DNA of 64,000 nt from Litsea cubeba (taxonomy: Eukaryota > Streptophyta > Magnoliopsida > Laurales > Lauraceae). The translations under genes and the position numbers were made by a program. Shown piece by piece: positions 21,901 through 31,749 of this stretch. Under the pieces are notes generated by a model. The model was not told the DNA's origin. It worked only from the letters and a program-made list of their open reading frames with translations, and made no database searches. Within the stretch, counting starts at the first letter, position 1. Each line of letters starts with the position of its first letter. Where the stretch lies: positions 50,980,488 through 51,044,487 of the forward strand of contig CM022955.1 of NCBI GenBank assembly GCA_012931725.1, written 5' to 3'.

Positions 21901-23494
21901 TTCGCTGTTGAGCTGTAGGCTTTATTTTCACGACCTCCCAATTTTCATCTTCCAGGAGATCGGGATGTACCCATATCGGTTGTCCGTCTGGTGTCGGGTA
22001 AGGAACCAGTTCCTCGGACGCTTGGATTGAGTTTATCACCTTGAAGGAAGTAGTGATCTTCTTCTTCGGTGATTTTGATGTTTGTCCACATGTCACCATG
22101 TTGATGGAGGCAGACCCATAGTTTTTGTCAAAGGTGATGACTCCGTTTTTCCACATCTCATTTATTTTCTCTCTCACAACGAAGCATTGATTGAGAGGAT
22201 GCGAGATCATCTGGTGGTATGGACAGTACCGAGGATCGTTGGTTTTGCCAACATCACCCGGTCTTTTTGGTTCAGGCAAGGTGAGCTTGCCGTTTGCCAC
22301 AAGAGCCCCGAAGATTTCATCAACATCTTCATCAAACGGGTATTTCTTCTCTACTCGTTCTTTGAAGGCGTCTGAGAGTTCAGGTCTCTTACCAGCAGCT
22401 TTGTTTTCAGCTTTCTTTGGTGGCTGAGGAGCTGACTTGGTCTGCACATTGAGGACCTCTTTCTTCTTTGGTTTTGAGGTCGTAATGGCGGTTGGCTCTT
22501 TTCTTGATGATTTCTGACTGTTGAGGTCTTTAATCACCGTTTCAGCTTCCATGGAAGCTTCTAGGAGTTCTCCCAGGTTTTTTGATTTATTGCCAATGAT
22601 CATGGAGCGGATTCTGGCTCTCATGTTGTTTCGGCAGATGTCGACTAGCGACGCTTGTGGCAATACATCAGAGCATTTGTATGCCATTGCTTTCCACTTG
22701 TGAATGAAGTCATATGTTGATTCATTCTCCCCCTGTTTTAGGCTGCACAGCTGAGCCATAGTAGCGGGATGATCTTCACCTTTGAAGTGAGTCAGGAAGC
22801 GTGTCTCTAGCATGGCCCAGTTTTGGATTGAGTCCTCCGGCAGAGTGGAGTACCAATCGAAGGCCGTACCTTTTAGGGTACTTGCAAAGAGGCGGATCTT
22901 GAGTGCATCTTGATCCGCGATAGCTCCCGTCAGGATCTTGAAGTGGATGACGTGCTGTCTGGCTGATCCTTTCCCCGTATATGTTTGGAGAGTAGGATGC
23001 TTGAATTTGGTGGGGAACGGGACCGAGTCCATCCATAAGGGATATGGTGGCTTGATCCCATGCTCCTTGAGTATATCCTCTTCTTTTGCTTTGGCGAGGA
23101 TACCGTCTACGTCCTTTTTGGTAAGGGCGCGTGACTCATTTTCTTCTCTATTTACCTCGTCGTCTTGATGATTCGGAGGAGGTTCATTGTTCGCCTGATT
23201 TTGGAAGGCGAGGAGAAGGTTTTCCATCAGAGTTTCAATCCTCTGCTGGCCCTGTTCCAACTGCTGGATGCGGGTGATCGCATCTTCTGGAGGTGGATTG
23301 CGGGGTGGTGGCTCAGAATTTGTAGCCAAGACATTCATCCTTCGTGATTCGAATGAAGAAACTGTCCTGGTGACTGAGCTAGGGCTCATTCTTTTTGAAG
23401 AGGAGCTTGAGGAAGGATCACTCTGCTGTCCTTTGCTTGAAGGAGCAGGGGATTCTTCTGAATGTCTTCTTGTCCTGGAGACGCTGCGGGTCAT
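15902..23494 (-). CDS. Gag-Pol polyprotein, 2530 codons (Tat/Ogre-like)
   Basis: One open frame encodes gag (FDWYSTLPEDSIQNW, about 215-235; CPYH...SHPLNQC zinc-binding cluster near 427), a long acidic low-complexity linker, an aspartic protease with D-P-G-S-A-L-N (D1094), a G-patch (KKMGYDAQNPVGLGEGRG, from about 1390), reverse transcriptase (YVDD at 1809-1812), RNase H, a second archaeal-type RNase H (YFDGA near 2107; NNAAEY; GDSQLI; ADALA) and integrase (zinc domain near 2347; WGMDIIGP; HDNGPQF near 2484; glutamate in NGLAEAFN near 2517). It makes the particle, copies the RNA and inserts the DNA. The start ATG at 23494 is followed by a basic serine-rich stretch. All catalytic residues I can check are present. 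The frame ends early in integrase, with the remainder at 15391-15912. An unusual point is the G-patch between protease and RT. Confidence 0.95.
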   Translation of the reverse strand: MTRSVSRTRRHSEESPAPSSKGQQSDPSSSSSSKRMSPSSVTRTVSSFESRRMNVLATNSEPPPRNPPPEDAITRIQQLEQGQQRIETLMENLLLAFQNQANNEPPPNHQDDEVNREENESRALTKKDVDGILAKAKEEDILKEHGIKPPYPLWMDSVPFPTKFKHPTLQTYTGKGSARQHVIHFKILTGAIADQDALKIRLFASTLKGTAFDWYSTLPEDSIQNWAMLETRFLTHFKGEDHPATMAQLCSLKQGENESTYDFIHKWKAMAYKCSDVLPQASLVDICRNNMRARIRSMIIGNKSKNLGELLEASMEAETVIKDLNSQKSSRKEPTAITTSKPKKKEVLNVQTKSAPQPPKKAENKAAGKRPELSDAFKERVEKKYPFDEDVDEIFGALVANGKLTLPEPKRPGDVGKTNDPRYCPYHQMISHPLNQCFVVREKINEMWKNGVITFDKNYGSASINMVTCGQTSKSPKKKITTSFKVINSIQASEELVPYPTPDGQPIWVHPDLLEDENWEVVKIKPTAQQRRQARKHLLKLKRQEKTQPKLEVKEKAEASSTASLEVAKTSLPETSKAVRKFTLSDFMPPQFKEAMQEESYSCNSVVGFSIDGYESSDTDDGFESNYTDEWEESLETGEYLSDEEWVHESHLMPVIWYNPLQPQGSWSDDEEDQEAVQENAADPAPLITPVGINNVEPQRDDEEEDPAPMPDLEGYARILQRLALEQEQERVNEPPRNPEPEVPEDHQVHPPLTPENGENCWIDDPLISEDESDSDQATSPVRASCNVIIRDYSSSEASSDESTYTPAAPSNISSGATSSHVTFTEITPSQVSSPETVTSKFTPFLTEEFPAIDAWDDELVNEEERLLDAVQDLFPENAPCNTITEDGNSAADTSSANEKRQPLDPEDNLPNEDPSQEALEVGRGTRSGRDYHKNYNQSSFTYVNPSGKDVVSAPSGNNDEHAGPKEAFKYDLIEHFKHIPARLHILDLLRMSPHTRDNLISELQKLNEDVDKHAPQVLQIEMDYRVKNSEASSKGEKKKTEGSCIECLSVKKAASATIAFTKDDLLLGETRHNRPLYFTGYIKEMPMHRVQIDPGSALNLISTSALEELGIPPSKLSHTSVSIFGYDGSTQRPIGKIRFKLQIGDLISEVTVYAIKTPSCYNILLGRPWIHENGVVPSTLHQCIKFVGDDGMIHRVFADRKPFKGKEVHFADSQMYEGEKEEEEKHTTSFAENLQKDKGKAPQQSPEENKPSGKSEESMQTPFIISLKSSKPLVITTKVKKAKQKPGGKFVVFFVSIMQDTDSDSEPEDDTSSSQADTQQVQPALTPMETTSDIEDPTSASFVVPATSTKEKPIFFHRSDASSSNSMLEPFQNKGTPQLSLYSSVAQAIMKKMGYDAQNPVGLGEGRGILTPLGPVLTKSQLEDWRLYGYVEKSSHGLGYDPDTPLRQLTQRLKSQYTDQASTSQVHEDIDLPGYLFDESPDKDPGSSSNWHDFSENEEELSDGTDVWTSDPEESSSPKEVAYFDSVSTGDWDHLIASLGKITDQEDPWKGTKPWSGNALETPEGFVELEASENIVEEPPSNLPTEDHVQKIDLGTPDNPRPVFISKNIKDDELPEYIAFLREFVDCFAWSYAEMPGLDPKVAVHKLNLQEDIKPVKQGQRRFRPDVMDKIEQEVQKLKSVGFIREEQHPEWLANIVPVTKKNGQIRVCIDYRDLNGACPKDEFPLPIPEVMIDNTCGFERMTFMDGFSGYNQIKMHPEDEKHTSFRTPFGVYCYTVMPFGLKNAGATYQRAMMKIFQDMQHKTVECYVDDLAVKSKRKEDHLEDLREVFLRLRKHKLRMNPLKCFFGVSSGKFLGFLVRKAGIELDPIKVKAILEMPSPRTLRELKGLQGRLAYIRRFISNLSGKCRPFSRLTKKGVNFVWDADCEAAFQDIKSYLTKPPVLAAPTTGKPFILYTRALDHSLGALLAQENDQRKEAALYYLSRMLVGAEHRYSPVEKECLAVMFAVQKLRHYLLSNTVYLVSRVNLLKVLVTKAGSLNARLAKWSILLSQFDIRYVPQKAIKGQALADFLAEHPLPKDSPLRDDLPDEPVYNVETFSQSASWHMYFDGATRTNEKRQLISGVGILFVSLDKYMIPHAFSLLEPCTNNAAEYQALIVGLELAIESGITMLEVFGDSQLIVNQMNQKFEVRKPDLLPYYNKAQSLLQKFDICHITHIRRGENIRADALAGLAASMAIQEGENMQITVCERRILPPLNTHQAVAECHQVVGSRISILQTSIGDWRDPFIDYIMFGILPEDPKERVSIQRRTPSFHLDIPSKILYRKSFNGVLLRCLSQQEAEETLKEVHAGLCGAHQAGPKLYDQIKRLGYYWPTMVADAMQFAKRCQQCQVHGDYIHMPPEWLHPTAISWPFEAWGMDIIGPISPPSSKGHRFIFAATDYFSKWSEAFAFNEMKTSSVLQFLRTNIICRFGIPKRFVHDNGPQFRDHRFYRFCDKYKIQSCPSTPYNPAANGLAEAFNKTLCKILKKNGL

Positions 23495-24449
23495 TGGACG
23501 TCAGACATGGATTTTTGTTGCTGATTTTTAGCGCCTTCTGGTTTTTCCAACCATATGGACGGTAGCAACTTGGTTGGGTCTTTCTTTTTCGACCCATTTG
23601 GGAGAGACTTGAAGTGTGGGAGGCTGGGTCCTTTGCTTCTCTAGTCTCTTTTGTCAGGTATGACGCGCGGCGGCGTATACGACGAGCAATTTGAGCTTCG
23701 GTCAGCTCTGACTGGGCTTTGACGATGAAGGATGTGCTCCCTCGGGCGCAGCAGCCGAGCCTGTCTTCTTTGTAGCTGGGCAAGGACAGGATGCGAACCC
23801 TGTCCTTCGCCAGTTGCAGCGAAGCTTTGAATTTTTGAAGTTCGGCCCCTGTAGAGATGAAGGGTCGAACTGCAGGTTTGTAGGCCTTAGCAGGTGTTTG
23901 CAGAGGCCTTGTGATGCATGACTTGATTTTGGGCTTGTAGGAACAAGCCGGCTCATGCTGGGATGACTTGGAAGTCGAGTCGGAGATGGGTCTCTCCTCT
24001 TTCATGTAGGCAAGAGGATAGAACTGGTTCTCCTTGAGTGGGGCCAGGAATGCTGGCTTAGTGGATGTATGGGACTTTCTCTATTTTGGTGAAGGTCTTG
24101 GGGACCAAGTCTTGGGGTAGACCTGGTTGTTTGCAGGTCGAGGCTTCGTGGGGCTGCCACGGGCTTCAGGCCTTCTGGCGCTCGCCTTTGGTGTCACGGT
24201 AGTGACACGTTGAGAGGCGAGTTTCTGCTTCTTGGAGGGAGCAGTTTGTTCCTCAGGAAGTGGGAATGGTCCCAGCGTCCCAAAGACGATAGTCCGGGGA
24301 GTCGAGGTCGACCCGGAGTTCAGAGAGTTGCCGAGGGAGTTAACACTTCGGCAGCTGATGGGGCGCTTGTAGGTGCGCGTGGTTTGCTTCTGTTGAAGCA
24401 TGAGTTGGTGCTTGTTTTCATCGAAAGTAATGGTTAGTGGAGCTGCCAT
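23418..24449 (-). pseudogene. ORF1 upstream of gag-pol, one in-frame stop
   Basis: A frame of about 343 codons starts with MAAPLTITFDENK at 24449 and runs to 23418, overlapping the start of gag-pol by 77 bases in another frame. One TAG at 24081-24083 interrupts it; sequence on both sides is similar in character (basic, rich in S, P, K, T). A motif AQIARRIRRRASY lies near 23680. I do not recognise a domain. Ogre elements have an ORF1 of unknown function at this place, and this is probably its counterpart. An alternative start at 24485 is possible. Because only one stop is present, the gene may have been active until recently. Confidence 0.7.
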
Positions 24450-24485
24450 TGTTAGTTTTCGAAAATTTCTGAAACAAGACCACAT

Positions 24486-26252
24486 CCATTAGTAATCACA
24501 AGAATATAATGATCATAAATGGGGAGTTCTATGGTTTCGTCTTTTCAAATTGCTCGAGGTAGATGACCCAAGCAATATGAGGAAGGCAAAATGCCATAGA
24601 AGGTACAATTGTTCTGATCGCAGGTATGGTAAGCCCGGAATGGGCATCCCAGTGACTGCTAGAAGCAATTGTGAACTTAAATTCGACTTATCGAGAAGCA
24701 AAGCTTGCTCGAGGTAAGAAGAATATAAAGTTGGAGTTACAGATGTGCCGGTCGCAATACAGTAGACCCTGAAAGGGCGTACTAGTACCGCTAGACACAA
24801 ATGTTTTGAGACCGCATCCATGAGATGAGATTCTCTGTTTTGAAAGGTCAAGATTGGATTCATCAAAGAGAGCAGATGGTATTCCGATCTGAACACGGGC
24901 TCAGCGATTTCCGCGAGCGCCAGTGCTCAGAAAGAAATGAACCATAATTTCTCGGATCTGAATCTAAAAATGACGAGTTTTTTTTTTTTTGAAAAGTCAA
25001 TATCGGGTTCATCAAAGAGAGCAAAAGGCATTCCAATCTGAACACGGTCTCAGCAATTTCCGTGAGCGCCAGTGCTCAGAAAGAAATGAACCATAATTTC
25101 TCGGATCTGAATCTAAAGATGACGAGTTTTTTTTTTTTTGAAAAGTCAATATCGGGTTCATCAAAGAGAGCAAAAGGCATTCCAATCTGAACACGGTCTC
25201 AGCGATTTCCGTGAGCGCCAGTGCTCAGAAAGGAGAAGACCAAGATTTCTCCAATCTAAACCCAAAATGACGGAAGTTTTTTTTTTTTTAAGATTTTGAA
25301 GATTTTTTTTTAAATCTTTTTTTTTATTTTATTTATTTTATTATTTATTTTATTATTTATTTTTATTTTTAAGATTTTTTTTTGAAAAAAAATTTTATTT
25401 TTTATTTTCTATTTTAAAATTTTTATTTTTTTAAAAAAAAATTTATTTATTTTTTTAATTTGTTTAAAAGACGAGAGAGTACACATAGGCCTCCTAACCC
25501 GGTCTTATGAAATCTTGATTGATAGAATTGCCCCCAGGTAAGGGTAGGATTACTTAATGAACCCATTTGGAGGACCCTTGCCTAGAACAGTCAAGCTGTC
25601 TCCACACTCTGGACAAGGCTTTTCTTTGAATCAACTATGATCAAAGAACACAGTTGGTTTAACCTTAGTGGTCTATGTCTTTTTTATATATATATATATA
25701 TATATTATTTTTTTATGAACTCATCAAAGAGAAACAATGGCCCAAAACCTTAGTCGAACAGGCTCAACATTTCTGCGAGCGCGATGAACGATAGGAACGG
25801 ATCAAGGTTTCTCAATTTTGAATCCAAATTGAGAAATCTAAAAAAAAAATTTATTTTATATATATATATATATATTTTAGATCTTTAATGAACTCATCGA
25901 AGAGAAACAATGGCCCAACCCCCGATCCGAACACGGTCTCAGCGATTTCCGTGAGCGCCAGTGCCCAGAAGGGAGAGGATCAAAGTTTCTCAATTTTGAA
26001 TCCAAAATGAAAAATCTGATTTTTTTTGTTTTTTGTTTTAAAATTTTTTTTTTTTGAAAAGAGAAAGAGTGGAAATAAATTCAAAGAATTAGAAATTTCC
26101 AAACAAAAAATCTCATCTCATTTTTTAGATGCAGAATTCAACATAGGCCACCAATTATAAAGTAGCCAAGGAATCGAGAAAAGAAATATAAGCATAGAGC
26201 AAAATATATGATATGCAAATATTTCATTTCTAGCATCGTGTTCTCAAATAAA
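24486..26252 (-). other. Leader between 5' LTR and ORF1, with tandem repeats and AT-rich tracts
   Basis: No gene is seen. Bases 24838-25262 hold three copies of a unit of about 147 bp that includes ATCAAAGAGAGCA and CGCCAGTGCTCAGAA; the last two are nearly identical. Shorter relatives are at 25710-25830 and 25890-26010. Bases 25270-25460 are almost only A and T, and TA dinucleotide runs are at 25685-25706 and 25855-25876. The 3' portion resembles the leader at 63037-63531. Confidence 0.75.
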
Positions 26253-26274
26253 CGAGTCCCACCGGGTGGAGCCA
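26253..26274 (-). other. Primer binding site of the Tat/Ogre-like element
   Basis: On the minus strand, four bases inside the LTR end, the sequence begins TGGCTCCACCCGGTGGGAC. The related element at 63017 has TGGCACACCCGGTGGGACCC. The conserved CCCGGTGGGAC core and the leading TGG fit a tRNA 3' end. I cannot name the tRNA with certainty. Confidence 0.7.
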
Positions 26275-26277
26275 GCT

Positions 26278-28892
26278 TGATGGACCGCGCTCCAATGCTC
26301 GAGTTCCTACCGAGGTCGGCGGACGTGGGAGTCCGTTTGGTTCCGACCCTTTCGTAACCAGGGGGCAGGGGCGTGCATCAACATTTCTTTTTTTTGTGTG
26401 GGTGTGCCAGATTTTCTATTTTTACTTGGAATTGCAAGTGGTGATCCGGAGATCAACCTTCGCAAGTAAAAAGGAAATCAACTTCTTTCAAGTTTTCCAT
26501 TGCACATATATTTAAGAAAAGAGACATTTTTCTTGGTTTGCCGTGAAAGGCGATTTTTTTTGGCATTTATAGCCGATTTTGGCGTTTATAGCCGATTTTT
26601 GGCGTTTATAGCCGATTTTGGCGTTTATAGCCGATTTACAATCCTTATCAATAATGAAAGACAAGAGTTGTGATTTTTGTCTCTTTTGAAAAAATACAAA
26701 CTACAATGAAAAGCAAGAAAAGGAGGATCTAACTTCTCAGGAGATTGTGGGGGACTCGTTTAGATTGACGGTCGCAAGCCATATGTGGGCTTCGCCATCA
26801 TCCATGCAGATGAGAACAGAGGATACTATTGATTCGCTTGGCTTGGCTATAACCTCAGGTTTTTAGAGGACAAAGACCAAAAGGAGGTCCTATGTCCAAT
26901 AAAAAGCCGAGTAAACGGGCTGAAAAGCCACATCTAAGCCATTGGAGGCAGGAGGAGAAGGCAAGGACCTTGGGGGGGGGGGGTACCCCCCAAGGGACTT
27001 TTGTCACCTTGTTGCGGTGGCCGGTGTAGAACTTCCGCATAGTTTTCTCTCTTTTTCCTTTCTCTGGATTTCTGTGCTTCTGTCTGTCTGTGTGTTTTTG
27101 TTTTTTTTTTCTGATGATCTGTCCTTCTTGGAGAGCTCTCCTATTTATAGGCTTTTAGGTAGCTATTTAGGAGGGTTTATGAGCCTTGATTGTCATAAAG
27201 CTGCATAATGGGAGGAGTTACAAAATTGAATTGTTTATTTTGTAACTCCTTTTTCTTGGCTTCTGATTGGCCGGAGGAGATTGAGGGCATTTAATTGCCT
27301 TTAATCGCCATGATGGGAGGAGTTTCATGGGTTAAATGCCATGAATCTCTTGACTTGTAACTCCCGAATGCTTGCTTCTGATTGGGCCGTCCAAAGAAAT
27401 GGATTAATGACTGTAATAAAGCTAGTCAATTAATCGCATTAAGTGGTCGCCGAGCAGCTGAAGAGTCGCGGGCCGTGCCACGTCTTTTGGGATTCTTCTG
27501 TCGATGATCATCGATGGATCTTCATGTAGATCGACATCAGATGACCATGTAATTTCAGGTGTTTGTTGCCAACAACGGGTCGGTGCCATCTGTCTTGTCG
27601 ATTTCTCGATCGGTCGGGTAGAAAGCACACTTTTTTTTGGTTGACCGGGTGGCGATCAATATTGTTTCCGATACTCTTGATGATTGACCCGTGTTTTGGA
27701 CGGATGTCAGAGGACTTGGTGTCTCAAAAGCATGAATTTTGGAAAGTACTAGAGGCTGGGCTCTTCGAATCGCGAAAAAAACGGCGAAAACCGGGGTTTC
27801 CGGGGCCTTCCCGGCGACCCCGGGTTCCAAGGTCGCCGGCGACCCTGGCCCAGGGTCGCAGGGGCCTGCGACCTTGGGCCCCCCTTTTGTGTCCCGTTTT
27901 GTGTCTGTTTTTGCTGTTTTTCGATTCTTTTTTCTCCTGTACTTTTCCTTGACATTTTGACCATTTATTGGCCTAATTTCTTTGTAGGAAACCTGATGAG
28001 AATCCTTGCATTTTATTTTGCAAAGTTTCCAATTTCCTGAGAAAGCCGAAGACTTTGTCGCGCAGAGCTGCCGATTTTCCGTCAGAAGCTGAAACTGGGT
28101 CAAACGATGTCGGAATGACCTGAAATTTGGTGTGAAGCCTCCTGAGCAATAAATAAGACCAACCATAGGCTTTTGTTTGAGTTTTGAAGCCGTTTGGGGT
28201 CCTATCACCAGTAGACTTACTTTTTGTCGCGATGAAGATGTCGCGGTTTGATGTGCGGTCAACCGATGTCCGATTGACTTGAAATTTGACAGGGAACCTA
28301 TTGGAGTCATTTTAAGATAATCCATAGGCTCTGTCTTGGAAACCATGGTCCCGGAGAGCTTTGCCGCCGAGAGGCCTGATTTGTCTTCCGAGCGTCAAAC
28401 TATGGTCAAATGTTGTGGAAATGACCTGAAATTTGACGTGTAGCCCTTTATAAGCATTTTGAAGCCGTCCATTTGCTCTATCTGATGAGTAGTGGCCTCG
28501 GTGGTTCTCGCCGCCGAGAGGCTTGATTTAGCTGTTCGAGGGTTGATGTAGGGTCAAACGTTGTCGGTTTGACTCGGAACTTGACGTGGAGCCTTTTGGA
28601 AGTATTTTGAGACTATCCATCGGCCCTGATCGAAGATTTGGTGTCTCCGATGCTTTTGCCGCCGAGAGCTCCTTTTCGGCTGTCTGAGAAGCGAAGTTAG
28701 GCCAAATGATTTTGAAATGGCCCGAAACTTCTTGTGTACTCCTCTTTTGGCTGTCTTGAAGAATCTTGCAGTTTTTGTTTGATTCTGACAAGATTTGATT
28801 TTTGGAAGCACCATTGCCTATTTATGGCAGGTTGCGACTTCATGTAGCTCTTTGGATCTTGAAGAGGCAAAGTGACATTTTTGGTGTCAACA
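26278..28892 (-). repeat. 5' LTR (2615 bp) of the Tat/Ogre-like element
   Basis: Same ends as the 3' LTR: minus strand TGTTGACACC...GGTCCATCA. The TATA box is at 27141-27150, with four or five minisatellite units at 26558-26637, fewer than in the other LTR. It is followed on the right by the second GCAAG target copy. GC-rich palindromes at 27826-27880 correspond to those at 7030-7090. Confidence 0.95.
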
Positions 28893-29411
28893 GCAAGGCA
28901 CTTAGGGAGAATACTCGACCTACAAGTAATAGTGAAGATGTTTGATACCTCGCATCTACCTTGGGCACTGTTACAAAAAGTCTAAAACAATTTACAATTT
29001 TTCTGAGAATGGGAACTTACAATTTTTCCTACTACTTCCCTTGTGGAATCATTTGAATATTCCCCGTTTTTGTTTTGACGAGCCAATTTCCATTTGACAC
29101 TCCTATCTTCATGATCAACGAAAATGCCTATCTCTATGGATTTTTTTTTCTATACATGAAATATGAAAACACAATTAAACATCTAAATTAGTTTAGTTCA
29201 ACCGTAAGAAAATATTTAAAATAGTTCTAAACTAAATGTACTTACAATATCTTCTTCAAGACCCGCATAGCCTGATCTGCTTAGTTGGTGTGTATACACA
29301 TTATTGGACTGCCTTTTAGATTGTAGAATGTTTAACTCCTCAAAATTACAAAGAAGAAAAGACATTAACGTACATACATCAGCATATAAGACAGTAAGTG
29401 TCGCTGTTTCG

Positions 29412-29780
29412 CAGTGTATGTGATTTGTGGTGCGCTGAGTGCTGTGTGGGCAGACTGCAGTGCAGCGGTGTGCTGTGTGGTGTGCAGGGGTGTGCTGCAG
29501 TGGACTTTTAGTGTGAGTGTGTGCAGACTGCAGTGCAGCGGCGTGTTGTGTGGTGTGCAGGGGTGTGCTGTAGTGGACTTTAAGTGTGCTGTATGGGCTG
29601 TGTGTGGTGTGCTGAGTGTTGTGTGGGCTGAGTATGGTGTGCTGACTGTTGTGTGGGCTATGTGTGCTGTGCTGAGTATTGTGTGGTGTGCAGGGGTGTG
29701 CTACAGTGTACAGGGGTATGCTGCAGTGCAGCGGTTTACTATGTGTGGTGTGCTCAGTGCTGTGTGAGTGAGTGCAATGG
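29412..29780. repeat. G/T-rich degenerate minisatellite in an intron of the CACTA gene
   Basis: Repeats of GTGTGCTG, TGTGTGGTGTGCAGGGGTG and TGCAGTGCAGCGG in higher-order units of about 70 bp. Reading frames across it are repeats of H, T and S and not genes. On the plus strand it is strongly G-rich. Confidence 0.85.
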
Positions 29781-30239
29781 TGTGGCTCCACAAGTAATCT
29801 ATAGAAGTAGATATATACCTGGAACTCTGGGGTCAACCTTGATTGCACAAATTTAGTCCAAACTAATTTGTCGATAAACTTATACTTTGTAGGTGGCTCC
29901 ACAAGTAGTTCGAGATTATCTTTGAATGGAAGTATGTACTTAGTAGTTAGAGTTGTCTTGAACGTCCTCCACTTGAGGCCAATATCAGATATAACTTGAG
30001 CCCTCGTATTTTCATCCAACACAAATCTGGTCTATACCAAATGAATTAAATGGTAAGCGATTTCCCGTAATATTTTCATGCCAATTAATACACCCAAGAT
30101 ACACATAAGAATGGGGGGAATAAAACGAGGGTTCCCGAATCATAGTACGACCAGTAATTTGCTTAAAACAAATATTGCAGACTATACAGATGTTTTCACG
30201 GAGTCTCATGCAATTGACTTATCGACCTATACGTAACAT

Positions 30240-30260
30240 TGTGTGTGTGTGTGTGTGCGT
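30240..30260. repeat. GT microsatellite
   Basis: Eight or more GT dinucleotides ending in GCGT, inside the first intron of the CACTA second gene. Confidence 0.9.
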
Positions 30261-31137
30261 CTCAAAAATAGGGCATGCATGCTGAAATGAAAGGGGAAAC
30301 TTATCACATGGACAAATCCCAAATTATGAGCAGCCCAAACATGTAAGTAACAAAGACCACAAGTTCTTTTTAGAATGCTTCATATCCTAAATATTAAGGC
30401 AGATGACGGGGACAGTATCAAATAAACATGGAGATATCATATATAAAAAATATGTTGTGTTAACTAGTAAAAACGACAAATAGCTTAGTAAGGCACATAT
30501 TATTCTAAGGTCTTCCAAAAGTAACAGGAAATCACATATTTATTTACCTTCATTGTAGCCCATAAATCTCTTTCCAGCTGCCCTTCCCTAAGATCTTTCA
30601 ATTTACGCCAATCACTAAATGCGTTAAGTGGGACCATCACTCTTGCCAAAGCCCCTTCGTAACCAGCTATTTTCCTGCGTACTTCTTGTGGTGTAGGCCT
30701 ACCCTTTTGATCATACTCAACAGTAATTACATTTCCATCCCAATTCTTGGTCAACTCAAGCATTAAAGTTGTCCCCCTAGCTTTCCTTTTTTTTTGAATG
30801 CGGGGTTGACCAACATTACTTATGTTGTCCTGTGATTCACCATTCCTTTCTGGATCCATTACTAGCTATGAAAAAAAAAACATACATATCAATAAATATA
30901 TTGTGTATGTCATGGAATAGGTAATACATACAACGATGCAATGCATAGAATACTAACACTACCACTAAGTGTGACATCAGTTCAAATAACCTATATATGC
31001 TTCTTACAAACAAGTACATAATGGAATATTTAGCAATAAGAAACGCTTACAAAAAAAACACAATTATAATACATTTTTAAATATCAATGTCAGTCCAAGT
31101 CCCCTCAGCATCTTCACGCGTGTACATTGCCTCAGAT

Positions 31138-31731
31138 TCATTTTATAGCACCCAATGGTTCATCATCTTGCATTACTTCAGGACGAGTTTGATTTTCAAT
31201 GCCAGCATCGAAGAGGACTTCTTCATTGTCATCAACATTATAGGTTCTTTCAGGAGTTGCTAGAGCAATGGACCATTTATGATTGACTGGATCAGGTACA
31301 TAGAAGACTTTCTTTGCTTGAGAGGCTAAAATGAAAGAATCAGATTTATAACCAATTCTAGCAAGATCAACTATGGTGAATCCCAACTCATCTACCTTAA
31401 AGCCAGTCTTGTTGTCAACCCAATCACACTTGAACAATGGGATTTTGAAATGACTATAACCAATCAACCATATTTCCACAATAACACCATAGTACCCTGA
31501 TTCACAGAAAACAGGATTATTATCCTTTGCACTAGACACGTTCATCGCCATGGCCACTGGACTTACACCACTATTCTGAGTGACATATGAAGCATCACGA
31601 TCCTTTGTGGTAAATGACAACCATTAATGGTATAACTATGATATTTCATAACATGTATACGAGGACCTTGTGATACCCATCTCAAGATTTCTGAGATGTT
31701 GTTACTGGTGACACGCCGATCTTCAACATGT
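31138..31731 (-). pseudogene. TNP2 transposase of the old CACTA, 3' part (DUF4216)
   Basis: On the minus strand the exon reads WVSQGPRIHVMKYHSYTING, then STKDRDASYVTQNSGV, GYYGVIVEIWLI, VPLF-type KIPLFKCDW and KVFYVPDP, all hallmarks of DUF4216, the C-terminal domain of plant CACTA TNP2 proteins. It stops at 31138. The exon is cut at 31731 by the younger CACTA; its beginning, with a TTTCTTAG acceptor, lies at about 40297-40308 on the other side. The frame within the visible domain is open for at least 160 codons. Confidence 0.88.
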
Positions 31732-31749
31732 CACTACTAGAAAAAAGAC

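Larger units (their letters stand above)
5451..28892 (-). mobile_element. Complete Tat/Ogre-like Ty3 LTR retrotransposon, 23.4 kb
   Basis: Two near-identical 2.6-kb LTRs flank a primer binding site (right side), a leader, ORF1, a 2530-codon gag-pol frame, an integrase tail, an antisense plant-mobile-domain gene, tandem repeat arrays and a polypurine tract (left side). All but the antisense gene are on the minus strand. The archaeal-type second RNase H, the upstream ORF1, the great length and an antisense ORF fit the Tat/Ogre group of Ty3 elements. It sits in the second gene of an older CACTA. Few differences are seen between its LTRs, so the insertion is fairly young, and the polyprotein is almost intact. 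A relative, deleted for nearly everything inside, lies at 50637-64000. Confidence 0.93.
28893..30859 (-). pseudogene. CACTA second gene, 5' part: Transposase_24 N-terminal exons
   Basis: Starts with ATG at 30859. Exon 1 (to about 30551, donor CATTGAAG|GTAAAT on the coding strand) has WDGNVITVEYDQKGRPTPQ and FSDWRKLKD. Exon 2 (about 30031-29818) has RAQVISDIGLKWRTFKTTL and WTKFVQSRLTPEFQ, ending at a GT donor. A third exon (about 29360-29248) has YTHQLSRSGYAGLEEDI. These are successive blocks of the plant transposase family Ptta/En/Spm (Transposase_24). The rest of the gene continues at 5450 on the far side of the retrotransposon. The role in transposition is inferred to be DNA binding at the subterminal repeats, as for TNPA-type proteins. 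A G/T-rich tandem repeat fills the intron between exons 2 and 3. Confidence 0.75.

Noticed and set aside
15902..23500. Many plus-strand frames opposite gag-pol
   Set aside because: Shadows of the long minus-strand frame with no recognisable domain.
26253..26274. Naming the primer tRNA
   Set aside because: The complement does not match a tRNA end I can recall with certainty.
29216..29800. Histidine/serine/threonine-rich protein on the minus strand
   Set aside because: It arises from the G/T minisatellite within an intron; only the flanking parts match Transposase_24.
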